Shown piece by piece: positions 24,356-37,408 of a stretch of 64,000 bases of DNA; positions within the stretch are counted from its first letter, which is position 1, and every line of letters begins with the position of its first letter. The stretch is from JANQGH01 sp039177555 (GTDB lineage: Bacteria; Pseudomonadota; Alphaproteobacteria; DSM-16000; Inquilinaceae). Under the pieces are notes generated by a model. That model was not told the origin of the DNA and ran no database searches. It saw only the letters and a program-made list of their open reading frames with translations. The position numbers and the translations under genes are program-made. The DNA lies in NCBI GenBank assembly GCA_039177555.1, contig JBCDFV010000021.1, positions 1 through 64,000 on the forward strand, in the 5' to 3' direction.

Positions 24356-24436
24356 TCCAGATCTGGTCGCTACACTCCGGCGCCCGCTCGCCGCGGGCAT
24401 CCGTATCGCGCCAGAACTGCCCCATAGGTATCCGCC

Positions 24437-25300
24437 ATGGATCTTGAGGAAATCAGGACCGAAGCCGAAGCGTTGGCCACGCTCGCCATCGACTACGCCA
24501 TCCAGATCATCGGCGCGCTCGCGATCCTCATCGCCGGCTGGATCGTCGCCGGCTGGCTTTACCGGCGGATCAAGCGGCGCATGCTGGCCTCGCCGCGCTT
24601 CGACAACACCATGGCGCCGGTCACGGCCGCCATCGTCCGCTACGCCATATTGATCTTCGTCCTGGTCGCGGTTCTGGCGCAGTTCGGCGTTCAGACCACC
24701 AGCTTGATCGCGGCCCTCGGCGCAGCCGGTCTGGCTATTGGCCTGGCCTTGCAAGGCACCTTGTCGAACATCGCGTCCGGCGTGATGCTGCTGTTCCTGA
24801 AGCCGGTGGAGACCGGCGATTACATCGACGCCGGCGGCATCGCCGGCACGGTCGACGAGATTGGCCTGTTCGCCACCAAGATGCACACGTTCGACGGCGT
24901 CTATCAGTTCGTGCCGAACAATCAGATCTGGAATTCGGAGATCAAGAACTATTCGCGCCTGCCGACACGGCGCATGGATGTGTCCGTCGGCATCGCCTAC
25001 AGCGACGATGTGGCCGGCGCGATGAAGGTCCTGTCCGACATTCTGGCAAGCGACGACCGGGTGCTGGGTGATCCGGAACCGCAGGTGATGGTGACGGAAC
25101 TGGGCGACAGTGCCGTGACGATCAACATGCGCTGCTGGGCCAACCGTGCGGATTATTGGGGCCTGCTGTTCGATCTTAACCGCCGGGCCCTGGTCGACAT
25201 CCAGGCGGCCGGCTATTCGATACCGTTCCCGCAACGCGATGTTCATCTGATCGCCGACAGCGACGCAAGCAAGGGCGCGCCCGATTCCGCAGCGACGTGA
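24437..25300 (+). CDS. Small-conductance mechanosensitive channel, MscS family
   Basis: A 287-residue protein of basic MscS size. There are three membrane helices at about residues 18-40, 62-85 and 88-118. The pore-lining third helix is LIAALGAAGLAIGLALQGTLSNIASGVMLL split over two lines, with the small-residue Ala/Gly pattern seen in MscS TM3. The beta domain follows with KPVETGDYIDAGGIAGTVDEI and VPNNQIWNSEIKNYS, then the C-terminal alpha/beta domain. It protects the cell against hypo-osmotic shock. It lies between a LysR gene and zapE in the same direction. Confidence 0.93.
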   Translation: MDLEEIRTEAEALATLAIDYAIQIIGALAILIAGWIVAGWLYRRIKRRMLASPRFDNTMAPVTAAIVRYAILIFVLVAVLAQFGVQTTSLIAALGAAGLAIGLALQGTLSNIASGVMLLFLKPVETGDYIDAGGIAGTVDEIGLFATKMHTFDGVYQFVPNNQIWNSEIKNYSRLPTRRMDVSVGIAYSDDVAGAMKVLSDILASDDRVLGDPEPQVMVTELGDSAVTINMRCWANRADYWGLLFDLNRRALVDIQAAGYSIPFPQRDVHLIADSDASKGAPDSAAT

Positions 25301-25328
25301 GGCCCGGCCCTCCGTTTAGAGTTCAGCC

Positions 25329-26495
25329 ATGTCCGCACAGCTGATCGAGGCGGCCCGCAAGAACGGGGCGACGGGGCCGTTGCAGGCCTATGAGGGGCTG
25401 GTCGCCGATGGCCTGGTTCAACGCGACCCGGCCCAGGAAGAGGCGGCGCGCCTGTTGCAGCGGCTCGACGAGCGCCTGGAGGGCTATGCGCCGAAGCCCG
25501 CGCCCACCGGCTGGCGGGCACGCTTGCGCGGAGAGACAAGGGCGGAGCCGCCATGCGGGCTGTACATCTATGGCGGGGTCGGCCGCGGCAAGTCCATGCT
25601 GATGGATCTGTTTTTCGACACCGCGCCGGTGGCGGCAAAGCGGCGGGTTCATTTCAACGCCTTCATGATCGAGATCCACGACCGGCTGCACCGCTGGCGC
25701 AAATCGGTTGGCAGCGAGTTCGACCGCAAGCGCGGCCGGCATGTCGACGACCCGATACCGCCGCTGGCGCGCGACCTGGCGGCGGAGGCTTGGCTGTTGT
25801 GTTTCGACGAGTTCCACGTTGTCGACATCGCCGATGCCATGATCCTGGGCCGCCTGTTCACGGCTTTGTTCGACGAAGGCGTCGTGGTCGTCACGACCTC
25901 CAACTGGGCGCCGGACGATCTCTATAAGGAGGGCTTGCAACGGGTGCGCTTTCTGCCCTTCATCGAGCTGCTGAAGGAACGGCTTGACGTCTATTATCTC
26001 GACAGTGGGGTCGACTACCGGCTGCAGCGGATCATGGGCGCGAAGACCTATCACTATCCGCTGGGACCGGCGGCGGACGCGGCAATGGCCCGCCTGTTCG
26101 ACGATCTGACCGACGGTGCCGAGGTCGCGCCCCGGACGCTGACGGTAAAGGGCCGGGAGGTGACGATCCCGAAGGCGGCGGGCGGGGTCGCCTGGGCCAG
26201 CTTCGACGAATTGTGCGGCCAGCCGCGGGGCGCCGCCGACTATCTGGCCATGGCTGAAGCCTTCGACACCTTGTTCGTGACAGGGGTTCGGTGCCTGACC
26301 GAACGGCAGAAGAACGAGGCCAAGCGCTTCATCGTTCTGGTCGACACGCTGTATGAGAGCCGGACCCGCCTGATCGTCTCGGCCGAGGCCGCGCCGCAGA
26401 ACCTTTACGGGGCAGACAGCCACAAGCTGGAGTTCGACCGCACGGTCAGCCGGCTGATCGAAATGCAGTCGAGGGACTACCTCGCCTCACGGTGA
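25329..26495 (+). CDS. zapE: AFG1-family ATPase, cell division protein ZapE
   Basis: ZapE is an AFG1-like ATPase that associates with the division ring in E. coli. The 388-residue protein has the Walker A motif YGGVGRGKSMLMDLFF, Walker B LLCFDEFHVVDIADAMILG, the sensor stretch VVVTTSNWAPDDLYKEGLQR and PFIELLKERLDVYYLDSGVDYR. SHKLEFDRTVSRLIEMQS closes the protein. mdh follows after 136 bases in the same direction, an arrangement I recall from other alphaproteobacteria. Confidence 0.93.
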   Translation: MSAQLIEAARKNGATGPLQAYEGLVADGLVQRDPAQEEAARLLQRLDERLEGYAPKPAPTGWRARLRGETRAEPPCGLYIYGGVGRGKSMLMDLFFDTAPVAAKRRVHFNAFMIEIHDRLHRWRKSVGSEFDRKRGRHVDDPIPPLARDLAAEAWLLCFDEFHVVDIADAMILGRLFTALFDEGVVVVTTSNWAPDDLYKEGLQRVRFLPFIELLKERLDVYYLDSGVDYRLQRIMGAKTYHYPLGPAADAAMARLFDDLTDGAEVAPRTLTVKGREVTIPKAAGGVAWASFDELCGQPRGAADYLAMAEAFDTLFVTGVRCLTERQKNEAKRFIVLVDTLYESRTRLIVSAEAAPQNLYGADSHKLEFDRTVSRLIEMQSRDYLASR

Positions 26496-26631
26496 CCGCC
26501 CGGTGATCAGGGTCCCGGGCCGGTGCCTTGTGCCGGGCGTGGTTTGGCCTTAGAAAACGGCGGACCTGGCAGGCGCCCAATTCCGTGGCCGCCGCCGCTT
26601 GAAACACGTGATCTCTAGGAAGGACCCATCG

Positions 26632-27591
26632 ATGGCACGCAACAAGATCGCCCTGGTCGGCGCCGGGCAGATTGGCGGCACCCTGGCGCTGCTCGCCGGA
26701 TTAAAGGAACTCGGCGACATCGTGCTGATCGACATTGCCGAGGGCATTCCCCAAGGCAAGGGGCTGGACATCGCCGAGGCGTCGCCGGTCGAGGGCTTCG
26801 ACGCGGACGTCTCGGGCTCCAACGACTACGCGGCCCTGGCCGGCGCCGACGTGGTGATCGTGACCGCCGGCGTGCCGCGCAAACCGGGGATGAGCCGGGA
26901 CGATCTGATCGGCATCAACACCAAGGTCATGATCGCGGTCGGCGAGGCGATCAAGAGCAACTGCCCCGACGCCTTCGTCATCTGCATCACCAACCCGCTG
27001 GACGCCATGGTCGGCGTTTTGCAGAAGGTTTCGGGCCTGCCGGCCAACAAGGTCGTCGGCATGGCCGGCGTGCTGGACAGCGCGCGGTTTCGCTATTTCC
27101 TGGCCGAGGAATTCGATGTCTCGGTCGAGGATGTGACCGCCTTCGTGCTGGGCGGCCATGGCGACACCATGGTGCCGCTGGTCCGCTATTCCGCCGTCGA
27201 CGGCATTCCCCTGCCGGATCTGATCGAGATGGGCTGGTCGACGGCCGAGCGCCTGGAAGAGATCGTCCAGCGCACCCGCGATGGCGGGGCGGAGATCGTC
27301 GGCCTGTTGAAGACCGGATCGGCGTTCTACGCCCCGGCGTCGTCGGCCATCACGATGGCGGCCAGCTATCTGCGCGACAAAAAGCGGCTGTTGCCCTGCG
27401 CCGCCTACCTGGAAGGCGAGTATGGCGTCGATGGCTTTTACATCGGCGTGCCGGTGGTGATCGGCGCTGGCGGCGTGGAGCGCGTCGTCGAGGTCTCGTT
27501 CACCGAGCAGGAACAGGCGATGTTCGACAAGTCCGTCACGGCCGTCAAAGGACTGGTCGAAATCGCCGAAAAGATGCTGGCCGAAGCCTAA
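26632..27591 (+). CDS. mdh: Malate dehydrogenase (LDH-like type)
   Basis: Mdh oxidises malate to oxaloacetate with NAD. The 319-residue product begins KIALVGAGQIGGTLALLA, has the NAD-selecting Asp in IVLIDIAEG, the substrate-loop arginines in VTAGVPRKPGMSRDDL, NPLDAMV, and the catalytic His in LGGHGDTMVPL. Start ATG 26632 has AGGAAGG upstream. It heads the mdh...sucCDAB...lpdA block, but mscL on the opposite strand separates it from sucC, so it is its own transcription unit. Confidence 0.98.
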   Translation: MARNKIALVGAGQIGGTLALLAGLKELGDIVLIDIAEGIPQGKGLDIAEASPVEGFDADVSGSNDYAALAGADVVIVTAGVPRKPGMSRDDLIGINTKVMIAVGEAIKSNCPDAFVICITNPLDAMVGVLQKVSGLPANKVVGMAGVLDSARFRYFLAEEFDVSVEDVTAFVLGGHGDTMVPLVRYSAVDGIPLPDLIEMGWSTAERLEEIVQRTRDGGAEIVGLLKTGSAFYAPASSAITMAASYLRDKKRLLPCAAYLEGEYGVDGFYIGVPVVIGAGGVERVVEVSFTEQEQAMFDKSVTAVKGLVEIAEKMLAEA

Positions 27592-27605
27592 GCGCGTCAG
27601 CGTAT

Positions 27606-27630
27606 GCCGGCCCAGTTCTGCTGGGCCGGC
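27606..27630. terminator. GC-rich hairpin between convergent mdh and mscL
   Basis: A perfect ten-base-pair stem, GCCGGCCCAG with CTGGGCCGGC, closes a five-base loop (TTCTG). It lies 15 bases after the mdh stop and 13 bases after the mscL stop on the other strand. There is no U run, so it may act as an I-shaped bidirectional terminator or simply protect both transcript ends. Confidence 0.6.
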
Positions 27631-27642
27631 GGCCAGACCGAT

Positions 27643-28065
27643 CTAGGACTGCTGCTGTTTCAGCAGGTCGCGGATCTCTTCCAGCAAGACCTCTTCGCGC
27701 GGCGGTGCCGCCGGTTCGGCCGGCTTTTCCTCTTCTTGCCGCTTCAGACGGTTCATGCCCTTGACCAGGAAGAACAATACCCAGGCGACGATTACAAAAG
27801 TGATCACGGCATTGATGAAGATGCCGTAGTTGATCGTCGCCGCGCCGGCCTCGCGTGCCGCTTCCAGCGAGGCGTACTCACCGCCGGACAGGTTGATGTA
27901 GAGGTCGGTGAAATCCGTGCCGCCAAGCAGCACGCCGATCGGCGGCATGATGATGTCGTTGACCAGCGAATTGACGATGGCGGTAAAGGCGACGCCGAGA
28001 ATGATGCCGATCGCCAGGTCGACGACATTGCCCTTCACGGCGAATTCCTTGAATTCCTTTAGCAT
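27643..28065 (-). CDS. mscL: Large-conductance mechanosensitive channel
   Basis: MscL opens at high membrane tension to release solutes. The 140-residue protein begins MLKEFKEFAVKGNVVDLAIG and continues into the TM1 pore helix with AFTAIVNSLVNDIIMPPIG. A variable periplasmic loop and TM2 (GIFINAVITFVIVAWVLFFLVKGMN in two parts) follow, then a charged C-terminal helix with KPAEPAAPPREEVLLEEIRD. The family core is intact. Convergent with mdh. Confidence 0.96.
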   Translation of the reverse strand: MLKEFKEFAVKGNVVDLAIGIILGVAFTAIVNSLVNDIIMPPIGVLLGGTDFTDLYINLSGGEYASLEAAREAGAATINYGIFINAVITFVIVAWVLFFLVKGMNRLKRQEEEKPAEPAAPPREEVLLEEIRDLLKQQQS

Positions 28066-28415
28066 GCTGTCCTCACTTTCAGGGTGGGGGAACCTTAAAG
28101 CTGCGGGGATTGCCTGTTGGCGGGCTCAAGGACGCTCGCACGTTTGACGGCAGGCGGGCCGCCGCCATTTGTGTCCCCGAGTCTGGGAATCATGGCTCAG
28201 GGTCCATCTCAATGTCTAGAAAATAGACAGAGTGCAGTTATACACGTAATGATTGTTACGAGGTTGCGCTGAGCGGCTGATCGCCGGGGATTCGTCGCCG
28301 TCGAAGGTTGCCGCAGAGGTTGCCGCAGACCGCTGCTTGTGCTTATCACTGTGCGGCATCGGGCCGCCGGCCCGGCCATTCCCAATCATCGACCCCACGG
28401 GACCGTCGATCATCC
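28066..28415. promoter_or_regulatory. sucC upstream region with two palindromes
   Basis: No gene is seen in these 350 bases. Two short inverted repeats stand close together: TGTCTA-gaaaa-TAGACA (28213-28229) and CGTAA-tgattg-TTACG (28245-28260). Both lie in a local AT-rich patch 150-200 bases before the sucC start, where a promoter would be expected. They could be operators for TCA-cycle control of the sucCDAB operon; no regulator can be named. Confidence 0.4.
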
Positions 28416-29612
28416 ATGAATATCCATGAGTATCAGGCCAAGGGCCTGCTGAAACAGTATGGCGTGGCCGTGCCGGACGGGGGCGTCGCCTACACCCCGG
28501 CCGAGGCGGTCGAGGTCGCCAAGACCATGCCCGGCCCGGTCTGGGTGGTGAAATCCCAGATCCATGCCGGCGGACGCGGCGCGGGCCGATTCCAGGACGA
28601 CCCCGACGGCAAGGGCGGCGTGCGCGTCGTTCAGTCTGTCGACCATGTCCACGAAAACGCCATGGGCATGCTGGGCGCGACCCTGGTGACCAAGCAGACG
28701 GGCCCGGAGGGCAAGGAGGTCAAGCGCCTCTATATCGAGGATGGCTGCGCAATCGCGCGCGAGCTTTACCTCTCCCTGCTGGTCGACCGCGCGACCAGCC
28801 GGGTCACCGTCATCGCATCGACCGAAGGCGGCATGGAGATCGAGGAGGTCGCGCGCGACCAGCCGGACAAGATCGTCAAGCTGGCGATCGACCCGGCCAT
28901 CGGCATGATGGGCTTTCACGCCCGGCGTGTGGCCTTTGGCCTGGGCTTGCAAGGCAAGCAAGTCGGATCGGCCGTGAAGCTGCTGTTGGCGCTTTACAAG
29001 GCCTTCACCGACCTCGATGCCTCGTTGGTCGAGGTCAATCCGCTGGTCGTTACCGAGGATGACCAGGTCATCGCCCTCGATGCCAAGATGACCTTCGACG
29101 ACAATGCCCTGTTTCGTCACAAGGACGTGGAGGAACTTCGCGACGAGTCGGAAGAAGACCCCGCGGAGCGCGAAGCCGGCAAGTACGAGCTGAACTACGT
29201 CAAGCTGGACGGCAATATTGGCTGCATGGTCAACGGTGCCGGGCTGGCCATGGCGACGATGGACATCATCAAGCTCTACGGCGGCGACCCGGCCAACTTT
29301 CTCGATGTCGGCGGCGGCGCCACGAAGGAACGGGTGACGGCGGCGTTCAAGCTGATCCTGTCGGACCCGAACGTCGAGGGCATCCTGGTCAACATCTTCG
29401 GCGGCATCATGCGCTGCGACGTGATCGCGGAGGGCGTGGTTGCGGCCGCGCGCGAGGTCAGTCTGCACGTACCTCTGGTGGTGCGGCTGGAGGGCACCAA
29501 CGTCGATCTCGGCAAGAAGATCCTCGCGGAATCCGGCCTGCCCATCACCGCCGCCGACGATCTGGGTGACGCGGCCGAAAAGATCGTACATGCCGTGAAG
29601 GAGGCCGCCTGA
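28416..29612 (+). CDS. sucC: Succinyl-CoA synthetase beta subunit (ADP-forming)
   Basis: SucC with SucD converts succinyl-CoA to succinate with substrate-level phosphorylation. The 398-residue product starts MNIHEYQAKGLLKQYGVAVP, the typical family start. It has the ATP-grasp region VKSQIHAGGRGAGRF, and near the C-terminus GGDPANFLDVGGGATKERV and GILVNIFGGIMRCDVIAEG. Start ATG 28416; the frame is open to 28308 but the conserved N-terminus fixes it. sucD follows two bases after its stop. Confidence 0.98.
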   Translation: MNIHEYQAKGLLKQYGVAVPDGGVAYTPAEAVEVAKTMPGPVWVVKSQIHAGGRGAGRFQDDPDGKGGVRVVQSVDHVHENAMGMLGATLVTKQTGPEGKEVKRLYIEDGCAIARELYLSLLVDRATSRVTVIASTEGGMEIEEVARDQPDKIVKLAIDPAIGMMGFHARRVAFGLGLQGKQVGSAVKLLLALYKAFTDLDASLVEVNPLVVTEDDQVIALDAKMTFDDNALFRHKDVEELRDESEEDPAEREAGKYELNYVKLDGNIGCMVNGAGLAMATMDIIKLYGGDPANFLDVGGGATKERVTAAFKLILSDPNVEGILVNIFGGIMRCDVIAEGVVAAAREVSLHVPLVVRLEGTNVDLGKKILAESGLPITAADDLGDAAEKIVHAVKEAA

Positions 29613-29614
29613 CC

Positions 29615-30490
29615 ATGGCCGTTCTCGTCGATAAGAACACGAAGGTCCTGTGCCAGGGCTTCACGGGTGCCCAGGGCACCTTCCATTCCGAACAGGCCAT
29701 CGCCTACGGCACCAAGATGGTCGGAGGCGTGACGCCCGGTAAGGGCGGCACGGAACATTTGGGGCTGCCGGTCTTCGACACGGTGGCCGAGGCGCGGGAC
29801 AAGACGGGCGCCAACGCATCCGTCATCTATGTGCCGCCGCCCTTCGCCGCCGACGCCATTCTGGAGGCGATCGAGGCCGAAATCCCGCTGGTCGTCTGCA
29901 TCACCGAGGGCATTCCGGTTCTGGACATGGTGAAGGTGAAGCGGGCGCTCGAAGGGTCCGGCACGCGCCTGATCGGGCCGAACTGTCCCGGCATCATCAC
30001 GCCGGACGAATGCAAGATCGGCATCATGCCGGGCCATATCCACAAGCGCGGCAAGATCGGCGTGGTCAGCCGGTCCGGCACCTTGACCTACGAGGCGGTG
30101 GAGCAGACCTCCGCCGTCGGCCTGGGGCAGACGACCTGCATCGGCATCGGCGGCGATCCGGTCAACGGCACCGACTTCGTGGACTGCCTGGAGATGTTCC
30201 TGGCCGATCCGGAGACCGAGGGCATCGTCATGATCGGCGAGATCGGCGGCGATGCCGAGGTCAAGGGCGCGGAGCTGATCCGCGATGCCAAGAACGCCAA
30301 GCCGGTCGTCGGCTTCATCGCCGGCCGCACTGCGCCGCCTGGCCGCCGCATGGGTCATGCCGGCGCGGTGATTTCCGGCGGGCAGGACACGGCGGAACAC
30401 AAGATCGAGGCGCTGAAGCAGTGCGGCATCCGGGTCGCCGACAGTCCCGCTTCGATGGGGACTGCCATGCTGGACGCGATGAAGGCCTAG
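29615..30490 (+). CDS. sucD: Succinyl-CoA synthetase alpha subunit
   Basis: SucD carries the phosphohistidine and binds CoA. The 291-residue protein has the CoA-binding Rossmann start TKVLCQGFTGAQGTFHSEQA, GTKMVGGVTPGKGG, NCPGIITP, and the phosphohistidine segment GRRMGHAGAVISGG. Length is normal. It is tightly coupled to sucC (start two bases after that stop) and is followed by sucA after 184 bases that hold only the sucA leader. Confidence 0.98.
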   Translation: MAVLVDKNTKVLCQGFTGAQGTFHSEQAIAYGTKMVGGVTPGKGGTEHLGLPVFDTVAEARDKTGANASVIYVPPPFAADAILEAIEAEIPLVVCITEGIPVLDMVKVKRALEGSGTRLIGPNCPGIITPDECKIGIMPGHIHKRGKIGVVSRSGTLTYEAVEQTSAVGLGQTTCIGIGGDPVNGTDFVDCLEMFLADPETEGIVMIGEIGGDAEVKGAELIRDAKNAKPVVGFIAGRTAPPGRRMGHAGAVISGGQDTAEHKIEALKQCGIRVADSPASMGTAMLDAMKA

Positions 30491-30674
30491 TCCTCGCCGC
30501 AAGTGCCGCCATATAGCACTCACGATATCGAGATGCCGGTGCGTCGCGCACTTTTAAACAGCCTGCACTTCGGCGTAGGGTGCGGTGCGCGGCAGCCGAA
30601 TATGCCAGCAACCCGCGATGGCAGGGGAAAGGGCACGTGTCCCGCGGACAAAAGCGGGTAGGTGCAAGGAGACG

Positions 30675-33578
<2,904 letters not shown>

Positions 33579-33626
33579 CCGGCCAGGCGCCGTTCGCGAG
33601 CGACGATTGATGAGGGGCAGGACGCC

Positions 33627-34883
<1,257 letters not shown>

Positions 34884-34894
34884 TCGGAACGGAT

Positions 34895-35917
34895 ATGACG
34901 GAGTATGGCCCGGACGGGCCGCGCATCGCCGTGCTCGACTCGGTCGAGTCACTCGGCAACGCGGTTTACAAGTTTCCTTTCCTGCGTGCCCTGAAGCGGG
35001 CCTATCCGGACAGCCACGTCACCTGGGTGGTGCATGAACGCACCACCTACGCCAGCATTCTGCGCGATCTGACCCGTGGCTATGTCGACGAGGTGATCGC
35101 CCACGCCGAAATCGAGAAGCCCTTCTTTCACGCCATCAAGAAGCTGCGGGCGCTGCCGCGCTTTGACATCGTCTATGACATGCGCACCAAGGTCGTGCGC
35201 CTGGCGATGGCACGGGCGTTCATGCGCTATCGCCGCTACATCACCTGCGCGCCCGGCTATTTCCTGACGACGGGCACGTTGAAGATCGGGCACAAGCGCC
35301 CGACCGATTGGGTCACGCGCTATGTCGAGATGGTTGAAATCGATACCGGCCGTCCCGCGGATCCCAGCGGCTTCATTCCGTTTCCGGAGGATGCGGTCGC
35401 CGAGGCGAAACGGCTTTTGCCGGACGGCCCCCGCTATGTCGGCTTCGGCACGGGCTCGAACGGGCCGGAGCGGATCTGGCCGCTTGATCGCTACATCGCG
35501 CTGGCCAATCACGCCACGGCGAAGGGCTGCGTGCCCGTCTTCCTGATGGGGCCGGCCGAGATGCGCTGGTTCGACGAGATCGTCGCCGGCGTGCCCGGGG
35601 TTCTGATGCCCGGCTGCGACATCGTGGACGGCAAGCGCCGGTTCCCCAACATCCCGGTGCTTTACGCCATGGCGGCGCGGCTGACCGTTGCGGTCGCCAA
35701 CGACACCGGCACGGGCCACCTGTTCGGCGCCGCCGGCACGCCCCTGATCTCCCTGTTCGGACCGACCGAACCGTCCAAGTTCGGCCCCTGGGCCGACCCG
35801 CTGGCCTGCATCTGCGCCAGCAGCTATGGCGGACACATGATGAAGGACATCCCGACCGAGGCGGTCATCACCGTGCTCGACCAGTTCCTGGACACCGGGC
35901 GGTTTGAGAAGGATTGA
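34895..35917 (+). CDS. Glycosyltransferase family 9 (heptosyltransferase-like)
   Basis: A 340-residue GT-B protein related to ADP-heptose:LPS heptosyltransferases. The N-domain has LGNAVYKFPFLRALKRAYPDSH and TWVVHERT, where GT9 enzymes have the LGDVVLTTPALRALR motif. The C-domain has the nucleotide-binding region GTGSNGPERIWPLDRYIALA and VANDTGTGHLFGAAGTPLISLFGPTEP in two adjoining stretches, which is the strongest family signature. It probably adds a sugar to lipopolysaccharide or another glycan. It begins 11 bases after sucB, so it may be the tail of that operon although its role is unrelated. Confidence 0.88.
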   Translation: MTEYGPDGPRIAVLDSVESLGNAVYKFPFLRALKRAYPDSHVTWVVHERTTYASILRDLTRGYVDEVIAHAEIEKPFFHAIKKLRALPRFDIVYDMRTKVVRLAMARAFMRYRRYITCAPGYFLTTGTLKIGHKRPTDWVTRYVEMVEIDTGRPADPSGFIPFPEDAVAEAKRLLPDGPRYVGFGTGSNGPERIWPLDRYIALANHATAKGCVPVFLMGPAEMRWFDEIVAGVPGVLMPGCDIVDGKRRFPNIPVLYAMAARLTVAVANDTGTGHLFGAAGTPLISLFGPTEPSKFGPWADPLACICASSYGGHMMKDIPTEAVITVLDQFLDTGRFEKD

Positions 35918-35991
35918 TATGGCACGGTGAGAGCGTTCTGCATCGGCTTGCCGGGTTGGATGGTGTGCCAGGGGATGCCGCGTGCTGCGCA

Positions 35992-36250
35992 TCAGGCCAG
36001 GTTGGCGTATGAGGCCAGCTCGCCGCCATCGACGGAGACGATCACGCCCGGCTTGCCGCGCCGTTCGACGATCCGGCTGAGTTCCCGCGCGACACGCCGG
36101 CTGAAGATCGACAGGTCGGCAATGGCACCCAGGCACTCACGCGTGACGCCAGCAACGATGGTCAATATCCGAAACCGGCGCCGATAGCAGAACCAACGAC
36201 GCTGACTGGCCAACTCGCACGGCCGGTCGCGCAGGCTCCGTCATCGGGCC
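35992..36250 (-). pseudogene. Remnant of an IS3-family transposase (OrfB), internally deleted
   Basis: The leftward frame encodes ELASQRRWFCYRRRFRIL joined directly to TRECLGAIADLSIFSRRVAR and VERRGKPGVIVSVDGGELAS. In IS3-family OrfB proteins the FGYRRLH block and the FTRECL block are about 100 residues apart, so an internal piece is gone. The catalytic SDNGTE motif is degraded to SVDGGE, which loses the essential Asp. The N-terminal HTH and the C-terminus are absent, and I see no terminal inverted repeats or target duplication. It is a dead fragment, evidence of a past insertion between sucB and lpdA. Confidence 0.72.
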
Positions 36251-36295
36251 GGTGTACACGCGCGGTTTTCCAATGACATGCTTGTGGGGAAAGCC

Positions 36296-36751
36296 TTACT
36301 GACGTCGTTCAAAAGCCACGAGTTGTGCGATTGCGAATTCCCCGCTTTCTACCTTGATCAGTTCGAAACGATCTTCACTGACCATGGTGCCAAATAAATA
36401 GGTCGCATCTGGATGATTTACTGCAATAAAAGCTGAACCATCCATATTGAACACACCAATAATCTGCTCGTCCGCGCCGTTGGTGGTCTGATCACCAACA
36501 TTATGCGCTGAACCAGCATCCTGGTCTACTGACCAAGACGAAACCCCAATAAACGCAGGCCCTTGCTGACTCGTGAACTCGATCGTTTGTTGTGAAATGT
36601 AATACTCCCCAAGACTATTGATCCCGTTACCTTCGCCATCCACCCTATCCCAAACACCGACGAGGTTTGGTATCGCGTCTTGGCTATGAGCCAATTGCGG
36701 CACGAGAAAAAATAGAAATGCGCTCGCTAGAAAAGCCTTTGCAACCTTCAT
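36296..36751 (-). CDS. AT-rich secreted protein of unknown function
   Basis: A 151-residue protein with a signal peptide (MKVAKAFLASAFLFFLVPQL, cleavage likely after AHS). The mature part begins QDAIPNLVGVWDRVDGEGNG and looks like a small beta-rich fold, with GVWDRVDG recalling lipocalin-like starts; I do not assign a family. ATG 36751 with GGGAG eight bases upstream is preferred to the upstream in-frame start at 36787. Codon use is clearly more A/T-rich than all neighbours. With the adjacent IS3 remnant this suggests horizontal acquisition. Confidence 0.72.
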   Translation of the reverse strand: MKVAKAFLASAFLFFLVPQLAHSQDAIPNLVGVWDRVDGEGNGINSLGEYYISQQTIEFTSQQGPAFIGVSSWSVDQDAGSAHNVGDQTTNGADEQIIGVFNMDGSAFIAVNHPDATYLFGTMVSEDRFELIKVESGEFAIAQLVAFERRQ

Positions 36752-36897
36752 TTCGCATGCTCCCGTTGTAGTGTGTACTAACACCATCTAAGAATAGGCG
36801 AATAAGATCAAGTGGCAAACTGCCGGCTAAGAGGTTCACTCCGTGCGACTGAACAGCTTGCCGCTTAGCCGGATGCTTCGATGCGGGCGTCCGCCCT

Positions 36898-37317
36898 CTA
36901 TCGACACAACCGCATTTGTGTTGGCCTGCCAAATTCGATCCACAGAAACGCGTTCTGGCCATGGCGGTGCGCCAGACGGCGCATGTCCGCCAGCCTGGCG
37001 CCGAGAACGAAACGGCCGCGTTCGGCGGGCCATAGACCGGCAAGGTCGATGGCCGAGGTTGGCAGGCTACGCAGTCCAAGCGCCTTGAGATCGGCCTCCA
37101 GCAGGCGACGCCGGATACGGTTCACCAGGCTGGATTGAGGGCGGCTGCCCGGGTTTTCGGCCGTCAGCACGGCAGCGGTGCGCACGCGATGGCGCCGCAG
37201 GAGCCGTTCAGTGTCGCGGCAGCGGACGCCGATGCGCTTGTTCAGTTCCGGCGTTGCGTGCACCCGATAGAGCGTGCCGTGATAGGCGGCGATCAGGCCA
37301 GTCGGCAGCGCGGTCAT
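36898..37317 (-). CDS. DUF3293-family protein
   Basis: A 139-residue protein matching what I recall of DUF3293: the start LIAAYHGTLYRVHATPELNKRIGV, AAVLTAENPGSRPQSSLVNR (the AWNPGSR-type block), LEADLKALGL, and RRLAHRHGQNAFLWIEFGRP near the end. Function is unknown. The ATG at 37317 is chosen; the frame extends upstream into the lpdA leader without conserved sequence. It is divergent from lpdA, with 91 bases between the starts. Confidence 0.78.
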   Translation of the reverse strand: MTALPTGLIAAYHGTLYRVHATPELNKRIGVRCRDTERLLRRHRVRTAAVLTAENPGSRPQSSLVNRIRRRLLEADLKALGLRSLPTSAIDLAGLWPAERGRFVLGARLADMRRLAHRHGQNAFLWIEFGRPTQMRLCR

Positions 37318-37408
37318 GCGTCTTGTCCGGGCCGGCGGCTTGGGGCATGGTGCGGCGCCCGCGCGGCGATTTGAACCCCGTGATACCAGGACGAGCCCAG
37401 GACCAGCC

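Noticed and set aside
35927..36187. 86-codon rightward ORF beside the GT9 gene
   Set aside because: It overlaps the IS3 transposase remnant on the other strand, which has clear family motifs; the rightward frame has none.
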